A stretch of 64,000 nucleotides of DNA from Flavobacterium poyangense (GCF_011751075.1 NZ_JAALLN010000002.1:204709-268708), one strand, 5' to 3'. Shown: positions 27,542-37,293, counted from the first letter of the stretch. The notes: generated by a model from the sequence alone, not told the origin. Program-made: numbers and translations.

Positions 27542-28693
27542 ATGAAAAAAGTTTACTTATTACTTACTTTAATTTCTATTTCTGTTTTCTCGCAGAAAAA
27601 ATTTGACAATATCAAATCCGAGAAACTGGGAGAGGAAAGAAGAATTACTATTGGACTGCCTCCTTCCTACGAAGCCAATCCGGAGAAAAAATATCCCGTT
27701 TTGTATTTGTTAGATGGCGATTATTTATTTGATCCTTTCTCGGGAGCTGTAAGTTATGGCGCGTATTGGGATGATTTACCCGAAATGATTATTATTGGTG
27801 TTCACCAAAATAAAGACGGCGAACGCTTTGACGACACCACTATTGATCAAATTAATGGATTACCTTTTGAAAAAGGAGCAGATTTCTTCGAGTTTATAGG
27901 TGCTGAACTAGTTCCCTATATTGAAAAAAAATACCGTACCTCCCCTTTCAGAATTATTGCAGGACATGATACCACAGCCAGTTTTATCAACTTTTACCTG
28001 TATAAAGAAGAACCGCTTTTTAATGCCTATATTTGCTTAAGTCCTGAACTTGCTCCTAAAATGGAAGTTCGAATTCCGGAGCAATTTGCCAAACTAAAAA
28101 CACCTTTCTTCTACTATCTTTCTGTAGCCGATGGCGATATCAAAAAAATCAAAGAGCCTATAGAAAAATTAGACAGCAACATTAAAATTGCCAACAATCC
28201 ACTGGTAAATTATAAATACGATATTTTCAAAAACACTACTCATTACACCGAAGTCCTACATTCGATACCGAGTGCATTATATCAAATATTTGAAGCTTAC
28301 AGACCGATAAACTCTACGGAATACAACAACAAAATCGCAATCCTTGAAACCGGTTATGCAGATTATCTGGAAAACAAGTACAACGAAATGTCTAAAGTTC
28401 TTGGAGTTCAGATTCCGGTTAGAATGACCGACTTCAAAGTAATTGAAAACATTATTCTAAAAAAGAACGCTTACGACGAATTAGGTAAAATGGCAGAAAT
28501 AGGAAATGTCAATTATCCTAAAGCAATGTTGGGCGAATATGAATTAGGGCTGATGTACGAAAAAATGGGCGATCCGAAAAGAGCCTCAAAAAAATACCAA
28601 AATGCTTCACAAATGGAGCCAATTGGGGATTTGAACAAGGATTTGATGTATGAAAAAATTGACGAAATGAATACCCTTTCAAAAAAACCATAA
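27542..28693 (+). CDS. Secreted esterase-fold protein lacking the nucleophile serine
   Basis: The 383-aa product has a signal peptide (SISVFSQ, about 18 aa). An esterase D/Fes-like alpha/beta-hydrolase domain covers residues 20-275, with YPVLYLLDGDYLF and MIIIGVHQN. Where the nucleophile elbow GHSxGG is expected it reads AGHDTTASF, so residue 143 is Asp and no Ser is present. The C-terminal 100 residues look like one or two TPR units (ELGLMYEKMGDPKRASKKYQNAS). It may be a non-catalytic binder or use a changed mechanism. It is 3 bp from radA and probably co-transcribed. Confidence 0.82.
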   Translation: MKKVYLLLTLISISVFSQKKFDNIKSEKLGEERRITIGLPPSYEANPEKKYPVLYLLDGDYLFDPFSGAVSYGAYWDDLPEMIIIGVHQNKDGERFDDTTIDQINGLPFEKGADFFEFIGAELVPYIEKKYRTSPFRIIAGHDTTASFINFYLYKEEPLFNAYICLSPELAPKMEVRIPEQFAKLKTPFFYYLSVADGDIKKIKEPIEKLDSNIKIANNPLVNYKYDIFKNTTHYTEVLHSIPSALYQIFEAYRPINSTEYNNKIAILETGYADYLENKYNEMSKVLGVQIPVRMTDFKVIENIILKKNAYDELGKMAEIGNVNYPKAMLGEYELGLMYEKMGDPKRASKKYQNASQMEPIGDLNKDLMYEKIDEMNTLSKKP

Positions 28694-28696
28694 CTA

Positions 28697-30058
28697 ATGT
28701 CAAAAGTTAAAACTTCTTTTTTTTGCCAGAACTGCGGAACTCAATATGCCAAATGGCAAGGGCAATGCAATGCCTGCAAAGAATGGAATACTATTGCCGA
28801 AGAAATCATTCAAAAACAGGAAAAAGTAGCCTGGAAAAGCGAACCGACTCCAATGGGCAAAGCCCCACGTCCGTTAAAAATTAACGAAATCGATTCGGCT
28901 CAGGAAATCCGAATGAACACAACAGACGGAGAACTAAATCGTGTTCTTGGTGGTGGTATTGTTCCCGGTTCCTTAACCCTTTTAGGTGGTGAACCCGGAA
29001 TCGGAAAAAGTACACTTTTACTCCAGATATCTCTAAAACTTCCTTACAAAACACTTTATGTTTCGGGCGAAGAAAGCCAGAAGCAAATAAAAATGCGTGC
29101 CGAAAGAATCACACCGGATAGCGACAACTGTTACATCCTGACCGAGACCAAAACGCAAAACATATTCAAACAAATTGAAGCCATTGCTCCCGAAATTGTC
29201 ATTATCGACTCGATTCAGACTTTGCATACGGATTATATCGAATCAACTGCCGGAAGTATTTCTCAAATCAGAGAAACCACAGCCGAACTCATCAAATTTG
29301 CCAAAGAAACAAACATCCCCGTTATTTTAATCGGACATATTACCAAAGACGGAAACATTGCCGGTCCAAAAATTCTGGAGCATATGGTCGACACCGTTTT
29401 GCAATTTGAAGGTGATCGAAATCATGTGTATCGAATTTTACGCTCCTTAAAAAACCGTTTCGGATCAACAGCCGAATTGGGGATTTACGAAATGTTAGGA
29501 AGCGGTTTGCGAGAAGTCAGCAATCCGTCGGAAATATTAATTTCACACAAAGACGAAGAATTATCAGGAACCGCAATTGCTACTACACTTGAAGGTATGC
29601 GTCCGCTGATGATCGAGATACAATCGCTTGTAAGTACCGCTGTTTACGGAACTCCACAACGCAGCACAACCGGCTACAATGCCAAAAGACTCAACATGAT
29701 TTTGGCTGTATTAGAAAAAAGAGCCGGATTTCGTTTGGGTGCTAAAGACGTTTTCCTGAATGTTACAGGGGGAATTTCTGTAGATGATCCCGCGATTGAC
29801 TTAGCCGTTGTTGCAGCTATTTTGTCTTCCAACGAAGATATCCCGGTCACAAAGGGATTTTGCTTCGCCGGAGAAGTGGGCTTATCAGGAGAAATCCGTC
29901 CGGTAAATCGGGTAGATCAAAGAATTCAGGAAGCCGAAAAACTAGGATTCAATACTATCTTTGTTTCCAAATACAATAAAATTGCTTCAAAAAATACAGG
30001 AATCAAAATTGAACTCGTGGCTAAAATTGAAGATGTAGCCAGTATTCTTTTTGGTTAA
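28697..30058 (+). CDS. radA: DNA repair protein RadA (Sms)
   Basis: RadA is a RecA-like ATPase that promotes branch migration during recombination. At 453 aa it is full length. It has an N-terminal zinc finger (Cys10, Cys13, Cys24, Cys27), Walker A in GGEPGIGKST (about 97-106), the RadA-specific KNRFG motif at 252-256, and a Lon-protease-like C-terminal domain (about 300-453). It starts 3 bp after the esterase-like gene and is followed by the GT51 gene after 18 bp. Confidence 0.97.
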   Translation: MSKVKTSFFCQNCGTQYAKWQGQCNACKEWNTIAEEIIQKQEKVAWKSEPTPMGKAPRPLKINEIDSAQEIRMNTTDGELNRVLGGGIVPGSLTLLGGEPGIGKSTLLLQISLKLPYKTLYVSGEESQKQIKMRAERITPDSDNCYILTETKTQNIFKQIEAIAPEIVIIDSIQTLHTDYIESTAGSISQIRETTAELIKFAKETNIPVILIGHITKDGNIAGPKILEHMVDTVLQFEGDRNHVYRILRSLKNRFGSTAELGIYEMLGSGLREVSNPSEILISHKDEELSGTAIATTLEGMRPLMIEIQSLVSTAVYGTPQRSTTGYNAKRLNMILAVLEKRAGFRLGAKDVFLNVTGGISVDDPAIDLAVVAAILSSNEDIPVTKGFCFAGEVGLSGEIRPVNRVDQRIQEAEKLGFNTIFVSKYNKIASKNTGIKIELVAKIEDVASILFG

Positions 30059-30076
30059 TTTTTATAAACCTCCTTT

Positions 30077-32041
30077 ATGAAATTCCCAAAGCAAAAAATA
30101 ATTAAAGCACTCTTAACCCTATTTACAGTAGTAGGAGTGCTTATTTTAGCCTTTTATTCTTTTCGCGATTCGCTTCTCAAACAAGCCATTGCTAAAGTAA
30201 CCCACAAAATGAATGTCGAATACAACAGCACCTTTTCTGTAAAATCGGCTTCTTTTGAAGGTTTATCCGGTATTAAATTAACCGATGTTATTCTGGCTCC
30301 AAAAAACGCGGACACTCTTTTTCACATTCACAAAATAGAAACCAGTGTTAACCTATCCAGTTTACTAATTGGTGATGTACAGGTGGGCACTTTGAAAATG
30401 GACAATGGATACATTCAATTGGTCAAAAAAGGAAAAATTCGCAATTTTGATGCTTTCCTAAAAAAAGACCCGTCTGATACCGATAAAAACGAAAAACGCA
30501 AATATGCCACTTTTGCCTACCGTATCATCTCTAAACTGTTAAATCTGGTTCCCACCGATATGAAATTGGAAAATCTGATTTTTAAGATTGATGATAACGG
30601 CAAAAAAACGTCTGTAGCCATAAATAAACTCGTTTTAAACAACAAACAACTCGAAACCAGTCTTCATGTTCAAAGCAAGGATTTTGACCAACGTTGGAAC
30701 ATAAAAGGTTTTGCCGACCCAAGAAACAAAAAAGCGGATATACGTTTTTTTAATCTGGATACGGGCGCCATTCGTGTTCCCTATCTTGACGAACGCTACA
30801 ATCTGCAAGTTAGCTTTGATTCTATCCGATTAAATGTCGACAATATCGAAAAAGACGGAAGCGAACTGCATATCGATGGTTATTCTTCAATTTCAAATTT
30901 AAAAATTAATCACCCAAAAATTGCCAGTAAAGATGTTGTGATTAAAAACGCTCGTTTTGACTATCGCTTTTTATTAGGCAATGATTTTATATCGATCGAC
31001 AGCACTTCAACCATGCAGTTGAACAAAATAAAAGTGCGTCCTTATGTTTCTTATAATACAGCATCGGATACCGTCTATACCTTAAAGGTTGATATTCCGA
31101 AAATGAAAGCACAGGATTTTATTGTTTCCTTACCTGATGGGTTGTTTACTCATTTTCAGGGAATGGAAGCAACAGGAAATTTTGATTACAAACTGGATTT
31201 CAAATTCAACAAAAATAAACCTAATGCGCTTGTTTTTGACAGCAAACTAAACAAAGAAGATCTCAGAATCACAAAGTACGGAGAAGCTGATCTGAATAAA
31301 TTGAATGGTGAATTTGTATATCGCGCCATTATTCAAAATGTAATGCAGCGACCTGTTTTAGTTGGAAACGCCAACCCAAATTATACGCCACTTGATCAGA
31401 TTTCGCCTTATCTAAGAAAATGTGTTTTAACAACAGAAGACCCTTCGTTCTTTTCGCATCGTGGCTTTATCAATGAAGCTTTTAAACAATCGATTCTAAA
31501 AAACATCCGAACCAAAAAATTCTCGCGTGGTGCCAGTACCATCAGCATGCAGTTGATTAAAAACGTCTTTTTGACTCGTGAAAAAACACTTTCACGTAAA
31601 CTCGAGGAAATTCTACTGGTTTATATTTTAGAGAACAACCGAATTGTAAGCAAAGAAAGAATGCTCGAAGTGTATTTTAACATTATCGAATGGGGACCAA
31701 ACGTATACGGAATTGGAGAAGCGAGTCATTTTTATTTCCAGAAAAGTCCATCGGCTTTAAATGTGGATGAATGCTTGTTTTTGGCCACTATCATACCTAA
31801 GCCCAAAAAGTTCATGTATCAGTTTAATGATCAGGGCAACCTGAAAGAGTATGCTTTGAAAAATCAAAAGTTCCTTAAAAACTTAATGTTTCGCAGGGGG
31901 CTATTGATTCCCGAAGATACTCTGGGACAGCTTCCGGTTTACATCTCCGGAAATGCAAGATCACTCATAAGAATTAAAGCTCCCGATTCTACTGCGGTTA
32001 AGAATGATTCTTTAGCGGTTGATGATGAATTTGATCTTTAG
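30077..32041 (+). CDS. AsmA-like / monofunctional peptidoglycan glycosyltransferase (GT51) fusion
   Basis: The 654-aa protein has one N-terminal membrane anchor (about residues 10-30). An AsmA-like periplasmic region of ~380 residues follows (SFEGLSGIKLTDVILAPK, LKMDNGYIQLVKKGKIRNFD). The C-terminal GT51 domain has the catalytic Glu in TTEDPSFFSHRG (about residue 454), the RGASTISMQLIKN block and the EVYFNIIEWGPNVYGIGEASHFYF block. It would polymerise lipid II into glycan strands. No transpeptidase domain is present. Fusion to an AsmA-like region makes it about three times the size of MtgA. Confidence 0.88.
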   Translation: MKFPKQKIIKALLTLFTVVGVLILAFYSFRDSLLKQAIAKVTHKMNVEYNSTFSVKSASFEGLSGIKLTDVILAPKNADTLFHIHKIETSVNLSSLLIGDVQVGTLKMDNGYIQLVKKGKIRNFDAFLKKDPSDTDKNEKRKYATFAYRIISKLLNLVPTDMKLENLIFKIDDNGKKTSVAINKLVLNNKQLETSLHVQSKDFDQRWNIKGFADPRNKKADIRFFNLDTGAIRVPYLDERYNLQVSFDSIRLNVDNIEKDGSELHIDGYSSISNLKINHPKIASKDVVIKNARFDYRFLLGNDFISIDSTSTMQLNKIKVRPYVSYNTASDTVYTLKVDIPKMKAQDFIVSLPDGLFTHFQGMEATGNFDYKLDFKFNKNKPNALVFDSKLNKEDLRITKYGEADLNKLNGEFVYRAIIQNVMQRPVLVGNANPNYTPLDQISPYLRKCVLTTEDPSFFSHRGFINEAFKQSILKNIRTKKFSRGASTISMQLIKNVFLTREKTLSRKLEEILLVYILENNRIVSKERMLEVYFNIIEWGPNVYGIGEASHFYFQKSPSALNVDECLFLATIIPKPKKFMYQFNDQGNLKEYALKNQKFLKNLMFRRGLLIPEDTLGQLPVYISGNARSLIRIKAPDSTAVKNDSLAVDDEFDL

Positions 32042-32084
32042 TAGAAAAGAAATTCCAACTTTTTATACTGGAAAAACTTTGCGA

Positions 32085-32270
32085 CTACGGCACTCCTGTG
32101 TTTGCTGAGAAGTTTTTTCACGCAGATTTAGCAGATTTACTCAGATTGTTTTATCGGAATCACAGAGCAAAAATATCAGCTAAATCTGCGTGCATAAAAA
32201 ACTTTGCGATTCTGCGTCTTTGCGTGAGAATTCAACCGCAAAGTGCGCAAAGGTTTACGCAAAGGTCGCT
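32085..32270. repeat. CACGCAGATTT-family hairpin repeat
   Basis: A perfect 14-bp inverted repeat (32119-32132 with 32179-32192) is surrounded by CTTTGCG / CGCAAAG words. It lies between the GT51 gene and the aldo/keto reductase gene. Frames across it give repeat-derived peptides (HADLADLLRL type). Confidence 0.75.
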
Positions 32271-32274
32271 ATTA

Positions 32275-33312
32275 TTATGGTGCCGGATCAGGAATGATTG
32301 CCTGAACAGCATTGATTTCAGCAAGAATTTCATCAGAAAGCACCACATCAATTGTGTCGATGTTTTCTTTTAATTGTTCTAAAGTTGTCGCACCAATGAT
32401 TGCACTGGTCAAAAAGGGTTGTTGCAGTACAAAACCCATTGCCATTTGAGTCAGAGTCAGACCATGTTTATGTGCAATTTCCTGATACAAACGTGTTGCT
32501 TGTGTAGATTGTTCACTACTGTAACGCGTATATTGCGGGAAAAGTTTGATTCTCGCATTTGGATGACTTTCTCCGCTTAAAAATTTACCCGTCAATACCC
32601 CAAATGCCAAAGGAGAATACGCCAATAAACCAACATTTTCATATTTTGAAACTTCTGCAGAACCCACCTCAAAAAGACGATTCAATAAAGAATACGGATT
32701 CTGAACGGTTTTGATTCTTGGTAAATTATTGTATTTACTCTCTTCCAGAAAACGCATCATTCCCCATGCATTTTCATTGGAAACCCCAATGTGTTTTATT
32801 TTTCCCTCTTTGATTAATTCATCAAAGGTTTCAAGAACTCCTCTAAAGTTATCTTCCCACACATCGTCATGACCATTGAAAGCACGTTGCCCAAAACAAT
32901 TGGTTTTTCGTTCCGGCCAATGCATTTGGTACAAGTCAATATAGTCTGTCTGAAGGCGTTTTAAACTATTTTCTACCGCATATTTAATACTTGCCGGAGA
33001 GAAATCCAAATTGTCTCTCATATAACCAAAACCGGGATTAGGTCCTGCAATTTTGGTGGCTAAAACCACTTTATCTCGATTTCCTGATTTCTTAAACCAG
33101 GAACCGATAACTTTTTCAGTACTTCCGTAAGTCTCCTCACGTGCAGGAACCGAATACATTTCGGCTGTATCAAAAAAATTCACTCCTCTTTCGAGTGCGT
33201 AATCCATTTGAGCATGTCCTTCGGCTTCTGTATTTTGCTGACCAAAAGTCATTGTTCCGAGGTTGATTTTACTGACTTTTATATCGGTATGGGGTAATGT
33301 AGTGTATTTCAT
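32275..33312 (-). CDS. Aldo/keto reductase (Tas-like)
   Basis: An NADP(H)-dependent oxidoreductase of 345 aa with the full catalytic tetrad: Asp48, Tyr53, Lys87 and His131. The opening (LGTMTFGQQN..AHAQMDYAL) and the FFDTAEMYSVP and QMHWPER segments resemble the E. coli Tas branch. The C-terminal LTSAIIGATTLEQLKENI binds the cofactor. Substrate is not predictable. Convergent with the GT51 gene; the stop lies at the edge of the dispersed repeat. Confidence 0.92.
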   Translation of the reverse strand: MKYTTLPHTDIKVSKINLGTMTFGQQNTEAEGHAQMDYALERGVNFFDTAEMYSVPAREETYGSTEKVIGSWFKKSGNRDKVVLATKIAGPNPGFGYMRDNLDFSPASIKYAVENSLKRLQTDYIDLYQMHWPERKTNCFGQRAFNGHDDVWEDNFRGVLETFDELIKEGKIKHIGVSNENAWGMMRFLEESKYNNLPRIKTVQNPYSLLNRLFEVGSAEVSKYENVGLLAYSPLAFGVLTGKFLSGESHPNARIKLFPQYTRYSSEQSTQATRLYQEIAHKHGLTLTQMAMGFVLQQPFLTSAIIGATTLEQLKENIDTIDVVLSDEILAEINAVQAIIPDPAP

Positions 33313-33431
33313 GTTTTTTTAGGTTCAAAGTTGCAAAGGCTCAAAGGTACAAAGGGAATGTACTATTAGAAATACAGTAAAAGTTATTTTTTTCTAAAAG
33401 GTTCTAAGTGGCTGAGCTTTTTCTTTTAACT

Positions 33432-33464
33432 AAAAAAGGCCCAAAGTAAAAACTCTGAGCCTTT
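33432..33464 (-). terminator. Terminator of the OmpA-family gene
   Basis: AAAGGCCCAAAG (33435-33446) faces CTCTGAGCCTTT (33453-33464). Read on the minus strand this is a 12-bp stem with two G-U pairs, about 35 bp after the OmpA stop. Confidence 0.55.
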
Positions 33465-33497
33465 GTTCCTTTGAACCTTTGTACCTATAAAAAGTAC

Positions 33498-34442
33498 TTA
33501 GTTTATACTATTCAACATCTCCGCAATTTCATCTAATCTTGGAGTCAAAATAATCTCAATTCTACGGTTCTTCGCTTTTCCTTCCGGAGTGGCGTTGCTG
33601 GCCAGAGGTGAGAATTCACTTCTTCCCGCTGCCGTTAGTTTTTGTTTATTGATTTTTTCATTTTCACTCAAAATCGCAACAATTGCCGTTGCTCTCTTGG
33701 TTGATAAATCCCAGTTGTTGGCAATAGCTCCTGAATTTGCGTATTGATCATCATCTGTATGTCCTTCGATAAGAACCGAAAGATCCGGATTATCACCTAA
33801 TACTTTACCTAATTCCACAACTGCTTTTCTACCTTCAACTCCAACAGCCCAGCTACCTGAACTAAAAAGCAATTTGTTTTCCATAGAAACATATACTTTT
33901 CCGTTCTTTTGCTCTACCGTCAATCCTTTTCCTTCAAAACCATTTAAAGCTTTAGACAAGGTATCTTTTAGTTTTTTCATTGCAGCTTCTTTAGCGGCAA
34001 TCATAGCTTCAAGTTCGTTAAGACGACTTGCCGTTTTATCTAAACGCGCTTGCTCTTCAGCTAACTTTTTAGATTTTGCTTCTAATTGGGCTAACAACTC
34101 ACGATTTTTATTCATGTTGCTTTCCAGGGCATCGTTGCTGTTTTTCTCAAGTGCATTGTACGAATCCTGCAGCACTTTATATCTCTTTTGTTCCGCAGCT
34201 AAATCTGCTTTTTGTTTTTCAAGATCTGCTTTAGTAGTTGCCAAATCTTTAGTTAACTTATCACGGTCTAGTTCCAGCTGATTTTTTGCTTTTTTTAAAT
34301 CTGCATTTTCATCAGCAACAGCGCGATTTTCTTTTTTTAGATCTGAATATTTTGATTCAAGATCGTTGTAAATTTTCTTAGAGACACAAGAAGTTGTAGA
34401 TAAGGCTAATACCAGTAATCCGATTGAGGCTTTTTTAATCAT
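33498..34442 (-). CDS. OmpA/Pal-family lipoprotein with coiled coil
   Basis: The 314-aa product has a lipoprotein signal (LALSTTSC, Cys19), then a long coiled coil (about residues 25-165, heptad-rich in K, E, L, A). The OmpA C-terminal peptidoglycan-binding domain spans about 180-300 (FSSGSWAVG, LIEGHTDDDQY, LSTKRATAIV, NRRIEIIL). It would tether the outer membrane to peptidoglycan. No beta-barrel is present. It is transcribed alone, with a terminator downstream. Confidence 0.92.
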   Translation of the reverse strand: MIKKASIGLLVLALSTTSCVSKKIYNDLESKYSDLKKENRAVADENADLKKAKNQLELDRDKLTKDLATTKADLEKQKADLAAEQKRYKVLQDSYNALEKNSNDALESNMNKNRELLAQLEAKSKKLAEEQARLDKTASRLNELEAMIAAKEAAMKKLKDTLSKALNGFEGKGLTVEQKNGKVYVSMENKLLFSSGSWAVGVEGRKAVVELGKVLGDNPDLSVLIEGHTDDDQYANSGAIANNWDLSTKRATAIVAILSENEKINKQKLTAAGRSEFSPLASNATPEGKAKNRRIEIILTPRLDEIAEMLNSIN

Positions 34443-34609
34443 GTTTATTTAATTTTTATTTGAGGCGTTTACTAATTTAAAACATCTTGTTTATCAAAGT
34501 ACCGATAGCACGAGTACTTTTTACCTGTTGTTTTCAGCAATGAATAGACATGGCATATAGCCGAATTCTAACTTAAAACGTAATATTCGTCACAATAACA
34601 ATACCAAAA

Positions 34610-35371
34610 TTACTCAATCTCCACTAAAATTGGGCAATGATCGGAATGCATTGCATCGGGAAGGATAACAGCACGTTTTAGTTTATGTTGCAAAGAGTCG
34701 CTTACCAAATTATAATCGATACGCCAACCTTTATTATTCCCACGGGCTCCTGCGCGATAACTCCACCAGGAATAATGATGTGGCTCTTTATTGAAATGAC
34801 GGAAACTGTCAACAAATCCGGATTTCATAAAGGCATCCAACCAGGCACGTTCGGCCGGTAAAAATCCTGATACGGTTTTATTACGAACCGGATCATGAAT
34901 GTCTATCGCTTCGTGGCAAATATTGTAATCCCCGCAAATAATCAGATTTGGTATTGTAAGTTTTAACTCGTTTATATAGGTTTGAAAATCATCCATAAAC
35001 ATAAATTTATGATCTAATCTTTCAATATTTGTTCCCGATGGAAGATACAAACTCATTACAGAGCAGTCATCAAAATCAGCACGAAGGTTACGTCCTTCAA
35101 AATCCATATGATGAATTCCGGTTCCGTAAACAATATTATTTGGCTTTGTCTTAGACAATATAGCCACGCCGCTATACCCTTTTTTTGTAGCCGGATAATA
35201 GTATTGATACGGATAACCTGCTGCTGTTATGTCATCTACCGGAATTTGTTCTTGTGTCGCTTTTATTTCCTGCAGACAAATAACATCCGGATTGGCCTGT
35301 TGCAACCAATCGATAAATCCTTTTGAAATTGCGGCTCTGATTCCGTTTACATTATAAGAAATAATTTTCAT
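34610..35371 (-). CDS. xth: Exodeoxyribonuclease III / AP endonuclease
   Basis: A 253-aa member of the EEP nuclease fold that cleaves at abasic sites in base-excision repair. It shows the N-terminal SYNVNGIRAA (Asn7), CLQEIKA with the metal-binding Glu near residue 36, the GDYNICHEAIDIHDP block and the C-terminal SDHCPILVEIE (catalytic Asp-His). No N-terminal extension. A single gene, divergent from olsF. Confidence 0.96.
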   Translation of the reverse strand: MKIISYNVNGIRAAISKGFIDWLQQANPDVICLQEIKATQEQIPVDDITAAGYPYQYYYPATKKGYSGVAILSKTKPNNIVYGTGIHHMDFEGRNLRADFDDCSVMSLYLPSGTNIERLDHKFMFMDDFQTYINELKLTIPNLIICGDYNICHEAIDIHDPVRNKTVSGFLPAERAWLDAFMKSGFVDSFRHFNKEPHHYSWWSYRAGARGNNKGWRIDYNLVSDSLQHKLKRAVILPDAMHSDHCPILVEIE

Positions 35372-35452
35372 TACAGTTTTATTTTAGGATTTCAAATGTA
35401 ATAAAAAAGTGGAAAGTTTGTGTTTGAAACAGCAAAAAGTAGAGTTTTTTGT

Positions 35453-35460
35453 TATCTTTG
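35453..35460 (+). promoter_or_regulatory. Promoter -7 box of olsF
   Basis: TATCTTTG matches the Bacteroidota TAnnTTTG consensus and lies 30 bp before the olsF ATG. A TTTG at 35423-35426 is somewhat far (26 bp) for a -33 element. Confidence 0.45.
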
Positions 35461-35490
35461 TTCGCTGCTCTAATAAATTAAAAATAGTAC

Positions 35491-37293
35491 ATGGGTTTAG
35501 TTACCGCGAAAGAAGTTGCAAAGGCAATAAATGTTGACAAGTACGGAGTATTTGGTACTTTTTCGGGCTGGATGCTTATGAAGGTCTTAAAAATATCAAC
35601 CCTCAATAAGATTTACGACCACAATAAACATTTAGAGGATGTTCCGTTTTTAAACGGAATCCTTGATGAATTGCAAATTAAATTTGAAATTCCCGAAGAA
35701 GATCTGAAGCGTTTACCAAAAGACGGCGCGTATATTACCATTTCAAATCACCCACTTGGAGGAATTGACGGTATTTTATTATTGAAATTAATGCTTGAAA
35801 GAGAGCCTAATTTTAAGATTATCGCCAATTTCCTGTTACACAGAATCGTTCCGCTTAAAAAATACATCATGCCTGTCAATCCTTTTGAAAATCATAAGGA
35901 TGCGAAATCAAGCGTGGTTGGAATTAAAGAAACTTTACGTCATTTAAGTGACGGAAAACCTCTGGGAATTTTCCCTGCCGGGGAAGTTTCAACCTACAAA
36001 GACGGAAAATTAGTAGTCGATAAACCTTGGGAGGAAGGCGCTTTAAAACTAATCAGAAAAGCAAAAGTTCCGGTTGTCCCGATTTATTTTCATGCTAAAA
36101 ACAGCAAATTATTTTATTGGCTTTCTAAAATTGATGATACTTTGCGTACGGCAAAACTGCCTTCTGAATTGTTAACGCAAAAAGATCGTGTTATAAAAGT
36201 ACGTATTGGAAAACCAATTTCTGTAAACGAACAAAACGAAATTGAATCGTTTGAAGAATACTCTGAATTTTTAAGAAAGAAGACCTATATGCTTGCTAAT
36301 CCTTTCGAAAAGGATAGTAAATTATTAGATACTGCCAGTTTAAAAATTCCTAAAGCACCTAAAAAAATTGTTACTCCCGCAAGTGAAACCTTGATGATTG
36401 CGGAAGTAGATGCTTTAAGAACCAGTGATTGTCGTTTACTGCAAAGTAAAAATTACGAAGTATTTTTTGCCAGAGCAAAAGCAATTCCGAATATTCTGCA
36501 CGAAATTGGTCGCTTACGTGAAATTACGTTCCGCGAGGTTGGTGAGGGAACTAATGAATCTATTGACTTAGATCAGTACGACAAATACTACCACCATATG
36601 TTTTTGTGGGATGATGAAACCAAAAAAATCGCAGGAGCTTACCGCATGGGATTGGGTTCTGAGATTTATCCAAAATACGGTATTGAAGGTTTTTATCTGA
36701 ATGATCTTTTCCGATTTGAACCGGAATTGCATGATATGATGCACAAATCGATCGAAATGGGTCGCGCTTTTATCATCAAAGATTACCAGCAGAAACCGAT
36801 GCCACTGTTTTTGTTGTGGAAAGGAATTATACATACCACTTTGCGTTATCCGGAGCACAAATACCTTTTGGGTGGTGTAAGTATCAGTAATCAATTTTCT
36901 GACTTTTCTAAATCGCTGATGATTGAGTTTATGAAGTCAAATTATTACGATCCGTATATTGCACAATACATCCACCCGAAAAAGGCCTACAAGGTTAAAC
37001 TGAAAGATGCCGATAAAGATTTTATTTTTGATGAAGCCGAATCTGACTTAAACAAATTTGACAAAATCATCGATGAACTAGAACCGGGAAATTTACGTTT
37101 GCCTGTTTTAATTAAGAAATACATCAAGCAAAATGCCCGCGTTGTTGCTTTTAATGTCGATCCGTTGTTCAATAACGCTGTAGACGGCTTAATGTACATC
37201 AGAATCGCCGATATTCCAGAAAGTACTATGAAACCCGTTATCGAAGAGTTTCAAATAGAATTAGAGCGTAAATTATCTGAAAAAGAAGATTAA
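35491..37293 (+). CDS. olsF: Bifunctional ornithine-lipid synthase OlsF-like acyltransferase
   Basis: A 600-aa two-domain protein. The N-terminal half is a lysophospholipid-type O-acyltransferase with NHPLGGID (His87 and Asp93, spaced by five residues rather than four) and FPAGEVS. The C-terminal half (about 310-510) is a hemolysin/OlsB-like N-acyltransferase (LREITFREVGEG, AGAYRMGLG, FLLWKGI). This architecture is that of OlsF, described in Serratia and Flavobacterium, which adds both acyl chains of phosphorus-free ornithine lipids. It is likely membrane-associated. The assignment rests on domain order; a general acyltransferase role is the alternative. Confidence 0.82.
   Translation: MGLVTAKEVAKAINVDKYGVFGTFSGWMLMKVLKISTLNKIYDHNKHLEDVPFLNGILDELQIKFEIPEEDLKRLPKDGAYITISNHPLGGIDGILLLKLMLEREPNFKIIANFLLHRIVPLKKYIMPVNPFENHKDAKSSVVGIKETLRHLSDGKPLGIFPAGEVSTYKDGKLVVDKPWEEGALKLIRKAKVPVVPIYFHAKNSKLFYWLSKIDDTLRTAKLPSELLTQKDRVIKVRIGKPISVNEQNEIESFEEYSEFLRKKTYMLANPFEKDSKLLDTASLKIPKAPKKIVTPASETLMIAEVDALRTSDCRLLQSKNYEVFFARAKAIPNILHEIGRLREITFREVGEGTNESIDLDQYDKYYHHMFLWDDETKKIAGAYRMGLGSEIYPKYGIEGFYLNDLFRFEPELHDMMHKSIEMGRAFIIKDYQQKPMPLFLLWKGIIHTTLRYPEHKYLLGGVSISNQFSDFSKSLMIEFMKSNYYDPYIAQYIHPKKAYKVKLKDADKDFIFDEAESDLNKFDKIIDELEPGNLRLPVLIKKYIKQNARVVAFNVDPLFNNAVDGLMYIRIADIPESTMKPVIEEFQIELERKLSEKED

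Noticed and set aside
32098..32373. 91-codon plus-strand frame between the GT51 and aldo/keto reductase genes
   Set aside because: It is translated from the CACGCAGATTT hairpin repeat (HADLADLLRL-type peptide) and then runs antisense into the reductase gene.
33874..34281. 135-codon frame on the plus strand with hydrophobic Ser/Leu/Phe content
   Set aside because: It is antisense to the coiled-coil region of the OmpA lipoprotein; Lys/Glu-rich coiled coils give open Phe/Ser/Leu-rich frames on the other strand.
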